DNA from: Lachnospiraceae bacterium | GTDB lineage: Bacteria > Bacillota > Clostridia > Lachnospirales > Lachnospiraceae | Reading direction: 5' to 3' | DNA: 64,000 nucleotides | Assembly: GCA_910575565.1 (NCBI GenBank) | Contig: CAJTFL010000004.1 | Span: 327,948 to 391,947, forward strand | Part shown: piece after piece, positions 25,562-34,641 of the stretch | Position numbering within the stretch: the stretch's first letter is position 1 | Layout: each line of letters starts with the position of its first letter | Notes under the pieces: model-generated | Told to the model about the DNA's origin: nothing | Seen by the model: only the letters and a program-made list of their open reading frames with translations | Databases searched by the model: none | Program-made: the position numbers and the translations under genes

Positions 25562-26832
25562 GGCAAATCTGTTTCCTCCTGGAACTGCCCTTCCGCCCTC
25601 TGCTCCTTAGGCTTCCTTCTTCTGCGCCTGCGCTTATGGTTTTTTTCCGCCCCTGCCGCAGCCGTCTCCCCGGCGGCCTGGCTGGCTTCCTGGGAAAGAT
25701 CTTGGCTGGCCTCCGGCTCTTTCGCCTCTTCCTTCCGGCCTTCCGCCATCTTTTCGCCTGCAGGCTCCTGCACTTTTGCCTTCTGCTGCTTTTGGGCCGC
25801 TTTTTCCTTCTTTGCCAGCATGGAAGGCCCTAACTGGCTGGTGCTTCCTCCCTTGCCGCCCTGCTTCCCGCTGTGCCCTTTTTTTCCGCCAGGCCGGACA
25901 TCGAAATTAATCCGCTCCTCCTCTACCACCAAAGGACGCTTCATCACCCTCTGGTTAATGCCTAAGACGTACTCCCCCACCATGCCGATAAAGAAAATCT
26001 GCACGGAGCCTAAAAAACACATCCCGATCAGCAGCGGAGCCATCCCTGCCGCAAACCGCTCCCAGTACACCAGCTTCATGATCAGGTAAATTAAAGCGAC
26101 CAGGATGCTTACGGCGCAGCAAATGCTGCCGAATATGGTGGCCAGCCTAAGCCCTGCCTTGGTGTAGGAGGTAATGCTTAACATGGCAGCATCGTAAAGG
26201 CGGTAGAAATTATTGCTGGTTTTCCCTGCCCTGCGCCGGGGCTGCTCATAAGGAATCTCCTTCCTCCTAAATCCCAGCTCCGCCACAATCCCCCTAAGGA
26301 AAGGCGTGGGATCGTCCAGCTTTCTAAGCACCTGGATAAACGCCGCGTCATACAGGCCAAACCCGGTAAACTGCTCAATCTGTTCCACATCAGACAGCTT
26401 TTTAATCATTTTATAGTAACAGCCCCTGAGCCAGTACATCAGCTTATTTTCCCGGCTGGAGCTTTTAATGCCGATAACAATCTTATACCCATATTCCCAT
26501 TCCAGCACATACCGAGGGATCATTTCCACCGGATCCTGGAAATCCGCCGCCATTAAAATGGTGCAGTCCCCAGTGCTCTGAAGCATAGCATAGTAGGGTG
26601 AATTAAACTGTCCGAAATTTTTCGCGTTTAAAATCGCCTTAATCCCCTCATCTTCCACGCACAGGCGGCGGATAATCTCCCTCGTCCCGTCGGAAGAATC
26701 ATTGTCAATAAAAATCAGCTCATACCGGTAATCCGGCAGATCCCTTTTGAACGTTTCCCTAATGGCATCCGCCATTGCCTCCACATTTTCCGCTTCGTTA
26801 TAGCAGGGCACTACAACACTGATTGTTTTCAT
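25558..26832 (-). CDS. GtrB/DPM1-like polyprenyl-phosphate glycosyltransferase with low-complexity tail
   Basis: A 424-residue GT2: ISVVVPCYNEAENVEAMADA, LIFIDNDSSDGT, ADFQDP (~95-100, metal site) and, after residue ~230, two membrane helices (LATIFGSICCAVSILVALIYLIM and APLLIGMCFLGSVQIFFIGMVGEYVLGI). This makes it an undecaprenyl-phosphate glucose/mannose type synthase (GtrB, DPM1). The last ~95 residues are a charged K/E/A/Q-rich extension ending RRRRRKPKEQ, not part of the family. ATG 26832 is preferred over the longer frame because of GGGGAG upstream. It may supply a lipid-linked sugar for side-chain modification outside the membrane. Confidence 0.85.
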   Translation of the reverse strand: MKTISVVVPCYNEAENVEAMADAIRETFKRDLPDYRYELIFIDNDSSDGTREIIRRLCVEDEGIKAILNAKNFGQFNSPYYAMLQSTGDCTILMAADFQDPVEMIPRYVLEWEYGYKIVIGIKSSSRENKLMYWLRGCYYKMIKKLSDVEQIEQFTGFGLYDAAFIQVLRKLDDPTPFLRGIVAELGFRRKEIPYEQPRRRAGKTSNNFYRLYDAAMLSITSYTKAGLRLATIFGSICCAVSILVALIYLIMKLVYWERFAAGMAPLLIGMCFLGSVQIFFIGMVGEYVLGINQRVMKRPLVVEEERINFDVRPGGKKGHSGKQGGKGGSTSQLGPSMLAKKEKAAQKQQKAKVQEPAGEKMAEGRKEEAKEPEASQDLSQEASQAAGETAAAGAEKNHKRRRRRRKPKEQRAEGQFQEETDLP

Positions 26833-26839
26833 CCTCACT

Positions 26840-27907
26840 TCACTCCCCATCCACGCAGACCATCACTTTTATCAGATCCTGTGGTTTCTCCTTCATTAAA
26901 TACAGCGCTTCTTCGATTTTGTCAAGCCCTTCCAGGCGATGAGTGATTAGCTTTTCCGGGTGGATGCGGCCGTATTTCACCATCTCCATCATGCGCTGGA
27001 TGCGGACGCGCCCGCCCCTGGCCAGCTCCGTGCGGATGGTCTTGCCTGCCATTCCCCGCCCGCCGGAAAATTTCGGGAAAGGAAGATTTCCCGTGCCGCC
27101 GAAATAATTCACATTAGACACCGTGCCGATCCCATAGCGCACCATATCCACCGCCTGGGCGAAAGCTTCATCCTGGCCGCCGCAGATAATCACCCGGTCG
27201 GCTCCCAGCCCCCCGGTCATGGCCTTTACCTTCTCCGCCACATCCCCATCCTTATAGCTTAAAATATCCGTAGCCCCAAATTCCCTGGCCAGCTTTACGC
27301 AAACCGGGCGGCTTCCTACCGCGATAATCCGGGCAGCTCCCAGATGCCTCGCTCCCTCCACCGCCATAAGGCCGATAGGGCCGATCCCTATGACTGCCAC
27401 CGTATCGCCAAACTGGATTCCGGCGCACTCCGCCCCGGTAAAACCGGTCGTCACCACATCCACGCACATCAGCGCCTGTTCCACCGTAACGCCCTCCGGG
27501 ATTTTGGCCAGGGTCGTATCCGCATCAGGAATCCCGAACCGCTCCGCAAACACGCCAGGCTGGCTTCTCCCCAGCTGGTGGCCGGAAAAAGGCGCGCTGG
27601 CATGGCCGAAATTATGCTCCTGGATCCCCAGATCCCTCCAATCCGGGGTAATGGCCGGAACAGCCACCACTTCACCGGGCTTAAAATCCCGGACAAATTC
27701 CCCTACTTCCACGATCTGCGCCACGCACTCATGGCCCAGGATCAAATTCGGCGCCTTCTTAGATCCGCCCCCAAACACCGTATGGACATCCGATGAGCAG
27801 GGAGCCAAAGCCACCGGGCGCAGGATTGCCCCGTAAGGAGACAGCACCGGCAGGGGAGAGTCAAACCACCCCACCTTGCCAGGCTCAATTAATACAAAAG
27901 ACTTCAT
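26840..27907 (-). CDS. Zinc-dependent medium-chain dehydrogenase, isopropanol-dehydrogenase type
   Basis: A ~355-residue MDR enzyme closely patterned on clostridial NADP-dependent secondary alcohol dehydrogenases (C. beijerinckii type). The catalytic zinc ligands are kept: Cys in APCSSDVHTVF, His-Glu in LGHECVAQI, and Asp in CVDVVTTGF. The Rossmann motif is AVIGIGPIGLMAVEGA; GSRPVCV at the end of the second strand is the NADP-type phosphate pocket. In-frame GTG at 27910 or TTG at 27928 are other possible starts. In a polysaccharide operon a sugar or polyol substrate is conceivable, but nothing in the active site shows it. Confidence 0.87.
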   Translation of the reverse strand: MKSFVLIEPGKVGWFDSPLPVLSPYGAILRPVALAPCSSDVHTVFGGGSKKAPNLILGHECVAQIVEVGEFVRDFKPGEVVAVPAITPDWRDLGIQEHNFGHASAPFSGHQLGRSQPGVFAERFGIPDADTTLAKIPEGVTVEQALMCVDVVTTGFTGAECAGIQFGDTVAVIGIGPIGLMAVEGARHLGAARIIAVGSRPVCVKLAREFGATDILSYKDGDVAEKVKAMTGGLGADRVIICGGQDEAFAQAVDMVRYGIGTVSNVNYFGGTGNLPFPKFSGGRGMAGKTIRTELARGGRVRIQRMMEMVKYGRIHPEKLITHRLEGLDKIEEALYLMKEKPQDLIKVMVCVDGE

Positions 27908-27942
27908 CACGTTTACTGTTCCTCTCAAAAATAAACCGTTCG

Positions 27943-29157
27943 TTATCTAACTTCCTCCAAATGGTCGCTGCGCATGGCTAAGATCCTTACCCTTTCCCCA
28001 AAACGGGAACGGATAATCCCTGCAATCTCCTTCGTATACCCAGGCGCCACGATCACGATCTGCTCCACCGGATGCTGGTGGAAATAATCCGGGGGCACGA
28101 TAGGCAGATGGGATGCGGGGGCAAACCTTCCCTGCTTAAACGGCGCTGAATCGATCATATATTCCGCCGCTTCCCCTAAGCAGGTGGTGGCCGCCAAGGT
28201 AAACCCCTGATGGCTGGCTCCCCACAAGGCCAAGGTTTCTCCCTTTTCCTTCAGGGAGCAGGCCAGCTTTTCCATCTCTTTTCCTATCTGCACCTGGCTG
28301 GCCGCTAATGCGGAAAAATCTTCCTTCCGGATCTCCCCATCCCGGATCCAGGCCTTTTTAATGCTTTCTTCCCTGCCCTTCTCCACCTTCCGAAGGATAA
28401 CCGCACAGGTGTCCCGGTTCACCAGCTCCTCCTCCAGCACGGCAAAACCATGAAGTTCTGCCAGCTTCCTTAAGGTTTCAAACCGGTAGTAGGCGATGTG
28501 ATCCCTGAGGAATTCATAATAGCTGCCATGCTCTACGATATATTCCAGGCTGGGGACGGTGATCAGGCCCACGCCCCCCTCTGCCAGGTTATTGCGGATG
28601 CACTCCAGCATCACCCCGGGCCTTGGCTGGTGCTCCAAAAAATTAAACGAAAGGAAGGCGTCATAAGGCCCCTTCCCTCCCAGCAGCGTATCCGCCGTCT
28701 CTGCAAAGCCTTGGCTTACCTCCAAGCCCTTAGCCGCGGCGGCCTCCACCAGGCCTTTTTTGTGCTCTACCCCCACAGCCTTTACCGGGAACTCCTTAAG
28801 CACCGCCAGGAACTCTCCCTGGCCGCAGCCTGCCTCCAGGATTTTCTTTCCTTCCAGATGGTAGGTTTCAATTAGGTGGCGGTATTGGCGGCGGCGAAGC
28901 TCTGCCATCGTGGTGCTGTACCCGCCCGCCCGGATCACATCCCGGTAATAATCCACCGGCTGGCAGTCAAACTGCACCAGCCCGCAGCACGCACACTGGT
29001 ACAGCCTCAAGGGAATTCCCCTCTCCCCCTCCAGATCCTTTGCCGCCGGGATATTCTGTGCCGACGCAGGCATCCCTTCAAATTCCAGGAGCGCCTTCCC
29101 CGGCAGCTTTTCCCCGCACAGCAGGCAGATATCCCTGGCATGACTATCTTTTTCCAT
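27943..29157 (-). CDS. Sugar C-methyltransferase (SAM-dependent, zinc-containing)
   Basis: A 404-residue protein with three parts: an N-terminal zinc module (CLLCGE near residues 11-16 and YQCACCGLVQFD near 53-64), a class I methyltransferase fold (ILEAGCGQGEFLAVL, ~108-122; SFNFLEH), and a C-terminal C-methyltransferase domain (TLALWGASHQGFTLAATTCLG ... IVPPDYFHQHP). This is the TylC3/EvaC architecture, which methylates a carbon next to the keto group of an NDP-4-keto sugar. It overlaps the epimerase gene by 14 bp. With the TPP enzyme and epimerase it suggests a branched-chain deoxysugar. Confidence 0.85.
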   Translation of the reverse strand: MEKDSHARDICLLCGEKLPGKALLEFEGMPASAQNIPAAKDLEGERGIPLRLYQCACCGLVQFDCQPVDYYRDVIRAGGYSTTMAELRRRQYRHLIETYHLEGKKILEAGCGQGEFLAVLKEFPVKAVGVEHKKGLVEAAAAKGLEVSQGFAETADTLLGGKGPYDAFLSFNFLEHQPRPGVMLECIRNNLAEGGVGLITVPSLEYIVEHGSYYEFLRDHIAYYRFETLRKLAELHGFAVLEEELVNRDTCAVILRKVEKGREESIKKAWIRDGEIRKEDFSALAASQVQIGKEMEKLACSLKEKGETLALWGASHQGFTLAATTCLGEAAEYMIDSAPFKQGRFAPASHLPIVPPDYFHQHPVEQIVIVAPGYTKEIAGIIRSRFGERVRILAMRSDHLEEVR

Positions 29158-30109
29158 TAACGTTCCTGTCCTTTCCCTTTTCCCTTAAAAGCCTTCCGAT
29201 CCCTTCCTCAAAAGATACTGACGGCCTCCAGCCTATGGCCTTCATTCTGGAAATATCCGGGATCAAATTGGCCGACCCTTCCGCATTAGGCGGCAGCTTC
29301 CCATAAAGGCACTCCCCCCGGCCCCCGCAAAGGCGGCGCATCTCTTCCACATAATCCTTTAGGGGGCGGGTCCAGGACGCTTCCCCGGCAATATTATAAA
29401 GGCCGTCCTTTTCCAGTTCTCCCGGATACTCCATCAGCGCCATAAATGCATTAACCAAATCATCAATGTACAGATAATTCCAAAGCTGGGTACAGGCTCC
29501 AAGCTCCATGATGCCGCCGTTTAAGAAGGCCTCCAGGCAGGAATTCACCAGGGAGCCGGGATGATCCCCCGGCCCGTATACGCTGAAAATCCTGGCATGG
29601 ATGTATTCCAATGTTTCCTTTCCCTCATCCTTCCAGCCCCGGCAAAGCTTTTGGGCCTGCCGGTAAAACTCCGTCTTTGCCAGGCCATACCAGGAAATGG
29701 GGCGGCACTCCTGCCCCTCCCGCATCCTGTCCTTACACTGGCCGTACTCCGCCTGGGAACCGCTGAAAAAGAATCGGCGGCAGCCTAAGGCTCTCGCCCC
29801 TTTTAAGGCGTTCACGGAATCCTTCGCATTCTTCTCCTGGATTTCCTGCCGCTTCCGGTTGACGCTCCCGGAGCCGTCCCATGCAAAATGGAAATAAACC
29901 TCACATCTTTCCCCAATCTGCCCCGGAAGCTCCAAAAGGCGCTCCATATCCAGCTCCAGCACCCAAAGCCCCGGCACGTTTTCCGGAAGGACTTTGCGGT
30001 TTGCCGAATAGGGGCGCACCACGGCATACACCTGATGGCCTTCCTCCAAAAGCCGCCTGATAAGGGCCGCTCCCAGGAAGCTGGTGGCCCCCGTCACCAC
30101 CGCCCGCAT
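29144..30109 (-). CDS. NAD-dependent sugar epimerase/dehydratase (extended SDR)
   Basis: A 321-residue extended short-chain dehydrogenase: nucleotide-binding AVVTGATSFLGAALIRRLLEEG (GxxxxxG), FHFAWDG, FSGSQAEYG, and the catalytic Tyr-x3-Lys as SWYGLAKTEFYRQ. Family members epimerise, reduce or dehydrate nucleotide sugars. Its ATG shares one base with the stop of the TPP enzyme gene (TAATG), so the two are translated together. It may reduce the C4 keto group after branching. Substrate not determined. Confidence 0.85.
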   Translation of the reverse strand: MRAVVTGATSFLGAALIRRLLEEGHQVYAVVRPYSANRKVLPENVPGLWVLELDMERLLELPGQIGERCEVYFHFAWDGSGSVNRKRQEIQEKNAKDSVNALKGARALGCRRFFFSGSQAEYGQCKDRMREGQECRPISWYGLAKTEFYRQAQKLCRGWKDEGKETLEYIHARIFSVYGPGDHPGSLVNSCLEAFLNGGIMELGACTQLWNYLYIDDLVNAFMALMEYPGELEKDGLYNIAGEASWTRPLKDYVEEMRRLCGGRGECLYGKLPPNAEGSANLIPDISRMKAIGWRPSVSFEEGIGRLLREKGKDRNVNGKR

Positions 30110-32082
30110 TATTCCTTAATCCGGGGAATGATCATGTTGGCATCCATCTCTTCCTCCGGCAAAAACGGAGCCAAGTCCTCCAAGGGCGGCGAGGTAATCG
30201 TCCCGTCCGGCATCTTCCTGGCCGACGACTTCGGCTCGAAATTCTGATCTGTGCTGACCATAACCTCGCAGATTGCCGGCCCAGGGACAGCCAAAGCTCC
30301 TTCTATGGCCTGCGCCAGCTGGCTGTTATGGCGTGCGCAAAAATAGGGATAGCCATAAGCGCCCGCCAGCTTTTCCATAGAAGGAAAGCTTAAATCCGGC
30401 CCCTTAAACCCGCTGTCCGTGCCTACTCCCACTAACGCCCCCTCAAAGAAATTTTGCTGGCTCTGGCGTATGGAATGATAGCCGTTATTATTAATCACAA
30501 ATATCTTGATTGCCATCCGATGGTGGATAATGGTCTGCAGCTCCTGCAGATTCATCTGGATGCTGCCATCGCCGGTAAGCAAAATAATATCCTGGCTGTG
30601 ATCCGCCATATACGCGCCGATAGCCGCCGGAAGATCGTAACCCATGGCAGCAATGGCGGAATTGGAAATAAACCGCTGTCCCTTTTTAATGATATAGGAA
30701 TGGCCTCCCGCCACGCAGGCGGAGCCATTGCCCGACACGGTAATCTGCCCTTCCTTTAAGCGGCTGCTTAATTCCCTCACCAGCGCATACACATTGGCTT
30801 CCTTGTCATCGCCCTGGGATAAGTGCTTGGGCAGAATCACCGGATACTTCTCCCTCCACATCTGGCAGGTCTCTATCCAGCTCTTCCCCTTTAATCCCTC
30901 CCCGCCGCCAAACAGCGGCTTGGGGAGGCGGCCCTCCTGCTGCCCTTCCTTTAGCTGCTCCACCAGCTTTTCCAAAAATACTTTCCCGTCGGCATGGACG
31001 GGCAGATCCACATGGACGGAAGGCTTCTTAAGCTCCTCCTGATCCACGTCGTTCATAATCACATAGGCTTTTCTTGCCCAGGTTTTATAATTATAGCCAA
31101 CCTGCCGTATGCTTAATCTGCTGCCTACGGAAAACACTAAATCGCTGTTCTGGACGGCGAAATTCCCGGGCCGATCCCCCATGTTCCCCGGCCTCCCGGC
31201 ATAAAGGGGATGCTCGTCCCAGATTGCGTCCTGGATATTCCACCCAGTCACCACCGGGATCCCCAAAAGCTCTGCCGCTTCCAAAAATACTTCATACGCC
31301 CCGGCGATGCGGATTCCGTTCCCCACATAAAATACCGGCCGCTTCGCTTCCCGGATCTTGTCCAAAACTTTTTCCATAAGGGCGGCCTCCGGCTCTCCCG
31401 GAAGCACTTGCCGCTTTTCCCCGAACCCGGCATCATCCTCCCGGATTTTCGCCGGATGGGATGGCTTTCCTGCCCTGCCAGAGCCATCCCCCCAGCCGCT
31501 TCCTCCCGCCTCGTAATCCTCCGGATCAAAGCCTCCCAGATCCTCCTCTTCCACAAACGCCCCCTGGACATCCAAAGGGATATCCAGCCAGCACGGCCCG
31601 GGACGCCCGGATCGGGCAAGGTACAGCGCCTTCTCCAAACAAAACCGGATCCGCTTAGGATCCGTCACCATCTCGCAGTACTTCGTCATGGAAGACACCG
31701 CCTGGCAGATATCAAACTCCTGATCCCCCATAGCCCGTATCCCCACGCCCGACCACCGGGCCGTGGTATCATACCGCACCTGCCCGGAAAGCACCAGCAT
31801 AGGGATGGAATCCAGCCATGCCCCCACCACTCCTGTGATGGCATTCGTCCCTCCCGGCCCTGTGGTCACGCAGACTGCGGCAATCTGGTTATGGATCCTG
31901 GCGTAGCTGTCCGCCGCCATGGCGCAGGCCTGCTCATGATGGTTGTAAATGCACTCCAGCCCCTCCTGATGGCCCAGCCCGTCATTCAAATGCATGGCTC
32001 CGCCGCCGGTTACGGTAAACACATGGCGGATCCCCTCCTCCACCAACTTTCCCGCAATATAATTCGATACCTTGATTCTCAT
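30109..32082 (-). CDS. Thiamine-diphosphate enzyme, acetolactate-synthase-like, in sugar locus
   Basis: A 657-residue three-domain TPP enzyme. The N-terminal PYR domain has the activating Glu in YNHHEQACAMAADSYAR (~50) and TGPGGTNAITGV. The central domain carries an unusual Gly/Ser/Asp-rich insertion (~185-235). The C-terminal PP domain has TPP-binding GDGSIQMNLQEL ... INNNGYHSI. Such enzymes in polysaccharide loci either act like YerE (pyruvate-derived two-carbon addition to a keto sugar) or remove a group from an acyl intermediate. GGGGAGG lies ahead of the ATG. First gene of a ~13-kb operon. Confidence 0.85.
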   Translation of the reverse strand: MRIKVSNYIAGKLVEEGIRHVFTVTGGGAMHLNDGLGHQEGLECIYNHHEQACAMAADSYARIHNQIAAVCVTTGPGGTNAITGVVGAWLDSIPMLVLSGQVRYDTTARWSGVGIRAMGDQEFDICQAVSSMTKYCEMVTDPKRIRFCLEKALYLARSGRPGPCWLDIPLDVQGAFVEEEDLGGFDPEDYEAGGSGWGDGSGRAGKPSHPAKIREDDAGFGEKRQVLPGEPEAALMEKVLDKIREAKRPVFYVGNGIRIAGAYEVFLEAAELLGIPVVTGWNIQDAIWDEHPLYAGRPGNMGDRPGNFAVQNSDLVFSVGSRLSIRQVGYNYKTWARKAYVIMNDVDQEELKKPSVHVDLPVHADGKVFLEKLVEQLKEGQQEGRLPKPLFGGGEGLKGKSWIETCQMWREKYPVILPKHLSQGDDKEANVYALVRELSSRLKEGQITVSGNGSACVAGGHSYIIKKGQRFISNSAIAAMGYDLPAAIGAYMADHSQDIILLTGDGSIQMNLQELQTIIHHRMAIKIFVINNNGYHSIRQSQQNFFEGALVGVGTDSGFKGPDLSFPSMEKLAGAYGYPYFCARHNSQLAQAIEGALAVPGPAICEVMVSTDQNFEPKSSARKMPDGTITSPPLEDLAPFLPEEEMDANMIIPRIKE

Positions 32083-32292
32083 CCGTCCCCTCCCCTTACG
32101 ATCATGCGTTAAAACCTCACTAAGTGCTCACATTATATCATATTTTATGGCAAAAGCATACAGAAAAATTTCTTACAGCCTTCTATAGCTAATATTGCGG
32201 CACAAAAAGGGAGAAATTTTGCGGGAAACCCCTCCCTTCTCCTTCCTCTTCCAGCCCTGCCTGCCCATAGCAGTTCTGGAAACAACCTACAC

Positions 32293-32321
32293 TAGAAATC
32301 CCGGGACGGCCAGGCTATAAT
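32293..32321 (+). promoter_or_regulatory. Probable promoter of the cell-wall-binding protein gene
   Basis: TATAAT at 32316-32321 is a perfect -10, with a weak TAGAAA -35 17 bp upstream, 65 bp before the ATG at 32386. The divergent 32083-32292 stretch is AT-rich near 32125-32215 and should also hold the promoter of the TPP-enzyme operon, but no clear hexamers were chosen. Confidence 0.5.
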
Positions 32322-32385
32322 CACAAACGTAAGGCAACCATGAATCCCGGGCACTGGCCCGGCCAAACAAAAAGGAGAGACTTAT

Positions 32386-33777
32386 ATGATGAACAAAACA
32401 GTTGCAACGATGGCTGTATTATCCACCGCAGCAGTTATGGCTGCCGTAACCCCTTCCCTTTTCCCCCAGGCCCCCTCGGCGAGAGTGCTGGCAGCGACGG
32501 CAGGATGGGTAGAGGAAAACGGGGACTGGCGCTACCTGGACAGCGACGGTTACTATTTAACCGATTCCTGGAAGAAAAAAGGCAGCGATATGTACTACCT
32601 GGATGAAGAAGGCGAAATCACTACCGATATGATTATAAATGATGAATACTATGTGGATGAAACAGGGAAACGGGTAGCCGACCACTGGGTTTCCGTGTAC
32701 AATGAGGAGGACGATTCCGAAGACGCCCCGGAATACTACTGGCACTATTTTGGGAAAGACGGGAAGGCCGTGAAATCCAAATGGCACAAAATCAACTCCA
32801 ACTGGTATTACTTCAATTCCGACGGCCAGATGCTGACCGGCAAGCAGGAAATCGACGGCCACACTTACTACCTGGGAGAGGAAAATGACGGTGTGCGCAA
32901 AAGCGGATGGGTTTCCCTGGAAGAGGACAGCGAAGAGCCGGACAGCGATCTTGCATGGTATTTCTTTGACAATAACGGCCGCATGGTGGTAAACCAGGTT
33001 GACCGCAAGATTGACAAAAACTACTATACCTTTGCCGACGGCCGTTTACAGACCGGATGGTACAAGCTTCCTCTGCAGGAAAACGCAGAAGACGGCTCCC
33101 AGGACGGAACCTTGTCAAATGGCATCGCCGGGCAGCCTGCCCCTGCCCCCAAGGAAGGAACCATCCACGGCTATCAGTACTATGAGGAAGACGGCAAGCG
33201 CGCCTCCGGCTGGTATGAAATCGAAGGAGCCGAAGGTGTAAGCGAGGAAGGGGAAACCTACCGTTTCTACTTCCGCAGCGGCCGGCCCTTAGCCGCAGCT
33301 ACCGGCATCCAGACCTTCAATGTGGACTCCAAAAAATACGCATTTAATGAGAAAGGAGAAATGCAGACCGGCCTTCAGGTAATCACCCTGGAAAACGGCG
33401 AGATTGCCAACGCCTACTTTGGGGATGACGGCGTAATGCGCACCGGGAAACAGACCATCTTTAACGAAGATACGGGAGAAAATGAAATCTGGTTCTTCCA
33501 CACCGACAGCGAGAGAAAGGGGCAAGGCTTCCACGGCATCCGCGACAACGTGATTTACCACTATGGGCTCCGCCAGTCCGCCCCTAGCGATCTGCGCTAC
33601 GCACCGGCAGAATTAGACGGAACCACTTACCTGGTAAATACCTCCGGGACTATCCAGAAAGCAGCCGCTTCCTCAAAATCCAGCTTAAAGCCGGAGCTGG
33701 GCAATGGCTTTAAAGACTTTACCGACGAAAACGATTATGTATGGACCGTAGATACAAACGGCGTAATCCAAAAATAA
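32386..33777 (+). CDS. Secreted cell-wall/glucan-binding repeat protein
   Basis: A 463-residue exported protein. The signal peptide (MMNKTVATMAVLSTAAVMAA..., cleavage near residue 35-38 after SARVLA) is followed by about nine aromatic repeats of the choline/glucan-binding type: WRYLDSDGYYLTDSWKK, WYYFNSDGQMLTGKQ, WYFFDNNGRMV, YYTFADGRLQTGWYK, YQYYEEDGKRASGWYE and so on. Such repeats bind wall teichoic acid choline or alpha-glucans. No catalytic domain is present, so it is a pure binding or scaffold protein. AAAGGAG eight bases upstream. Divergent from the glycan operon, whose product may be its ligand (inference). Confidence 0.88.
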   Translation: MMNKTVATMAVLSTAAVMAAVTPSLFPQAPSARVLAATAGWVEENGDWRYLDSDGYYLTDSWKKKGSDMYYLDEEGEITTDMIINDEYYVDETGKRVADHWVSVYNEEDDSEDAPEYYWHYFGKDGKAVKSKWHKINSNWYYFNSDGQMLTGKQEIDGHTYYLGEENDGVRKSGWVSLEEDSEEPDSDLAWYFFDNNGRMVVNQVDRKIDKNYYTFADGRLQTGWYKLPLQENAEDGSQDGTLSNGIAGQPAPAPKEGTIHGYQYYEEDGKRASGWYEIEGAEGVSEEGETYRFYFRSGRPLAAATGIQTFNVDSKKYAFNEKGEMQTGLQVITLENGEIANAYFGDDGVMRTGKQTIFNEDTGENEIWFFHTDSERKGQGFHGIRDNVIYHYGLRQSAPSDLRYAPAELDGTTYLVNTSGTIQKAAASSKSSLKPELGNGFKDFTDENDYVWTVDTNGVIQK

Positions 33778-33865
33778 CGCCAAAAAAACACTCTGTCCTG
33801 CGGTGCAATTTGGCCGCAGGCATCGATTAAAAATCTCTATTTTTCAGCTTTATCCGTTCAACTTC

Positions 33866-33906
33866 AAGCTTCGGGGGAATTTTTTCCTCCGAAGCTTGTT
33901 TTTTGC
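33866..33906 (+). terminator. Strong rho-independent terminator
   Basis: A 14-bp stem (AAGCTTCGGGGGAA paired with TTCCTCCGAAGCTT, one G-U wobble) with loop TTTT, followed by GTTTTTTG. A smaller hairpin CCTGCGG/CCGCAGG lies just before it (33797-33820). It ends the cell-wall-binding protein transcript. Confidence 0.88.
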
Positions 33907-33989
33907 GAAAAAAACACATTTTCATCTGTCACATTTTGCTCTGTCCTTCGTTATACAGGTAGAAAAAGGAAGGAGAATTTTGTAATTTC

Positions 33990-34379
33990 ATGCGGGAACT
34001 TTCTGTTTACTATTGTGTTAAATGCGGCTATTACGCCTACTACCAGCTATCAAAAAATGCGGTCTGCCCTAAATGCAGCGTAAAGATGAAGCTGCTAAAT
34101 ATCCCTTACCAAAAATTCATGGACTTAGACTGCGAGGAACGGGACGCGCTGCTGTCCCGTGAAATCCTGTTAAACTGCCCTTCCGTCGTCACCCGCATCA
34201 CTGCCGCCCATAAGGCTGCAAACCAGCGGGAAACCATCGCCCTCCTAAGCGCAAAGATCAATGAACTGGAAGAAGAAAACAAAAAGCTGAACGAAACCGT
34301 ATCCTGGATGCACCAAACCATCTGGGAAATGGTTCGGAACGAAAAGAACCAAAATAGGGAATCCAAAAGTGATGAATGA
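33990..34379 (+). CDS. Small zinc-ribbon plus coiled-coil protein, unknown function
   Basis: A 129-residue protein. The N-terminus has a four-cysteine ribbon (YYCVKCGYYAYY ... AVCPKCSVKMKLL, cysteines ~9, 12, 26, 29); a middle region (FMDLDCEERDALLSREILL) is followed by a long coiled coil (INELEEENKKLNETVSWMHQTIWEMV, ~90-115). GGAAGGAG is present but 14 bases from the ATG, an unusually long gap. Its tail resembles the 52-residue protein encoded on the other strand at 34483-34641. No function is recognised. Confidence 0.7.
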   Translation: MRELSVYYCVKCGYYAYYQLSKNAVCPKCSVKMKLLNIPYQKFMDLDCEERDALLSREILLNCPSVVTRITAAHKAANQRETIALLSAKINELEEENKKLNETVSWMHQTIWEMVRNEKNQNRESKSDE

Positions 34380-34482
34380 AAATAAAGGAAGGGAAAACCG
34401 AAAAAGGAGCCGCCGCACCTTTGCAGCAGCCCCTCTCCGCAAATTTTCCCGGCAAACTTTGCCGGAACCATCTGCGGGCAGC

Positions 34483-34641
34483 CTATGATTGTTCTTGGGA
34501 AGAATGTTCGGAATACGTCATATATCGGTCAATCAAGCGATTTAATGTATTTTTCATCTGGTCAATGATATGGAGCATTTTCTCGTTATCCTTCTTTAGC
34601 TGTTGGTTTTCTTCCATCAATGCTTGCAACTCTCGTTCCAT
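34483..34641 (-). CDS. 52-residue coiled-coil small protein
   Basis: A short frame starting MERELQALMEENQQLKKDNEK and ending YSEHSSQEQS. It is one amphipathic helix: MLHIIDQMKNTLNRLIDRYM has regular heptad hydrophobics. GGAGG nine bases before the ATG is an excellent ribosome site, which argues that it is expressed. It is convergent with the zinc-ribbon gene, whose coiled coil it resembles, so the two might form a heterodimer (inference). Function unknown. The stretch 34642-34897 upstream shows no gene. Confidence 0.6.
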   Translation of the reverse strand: MERELQALMEENQQLKKDNEKMLHIIDQMKNTLNRLIDRYMTYSEHSSQEQS

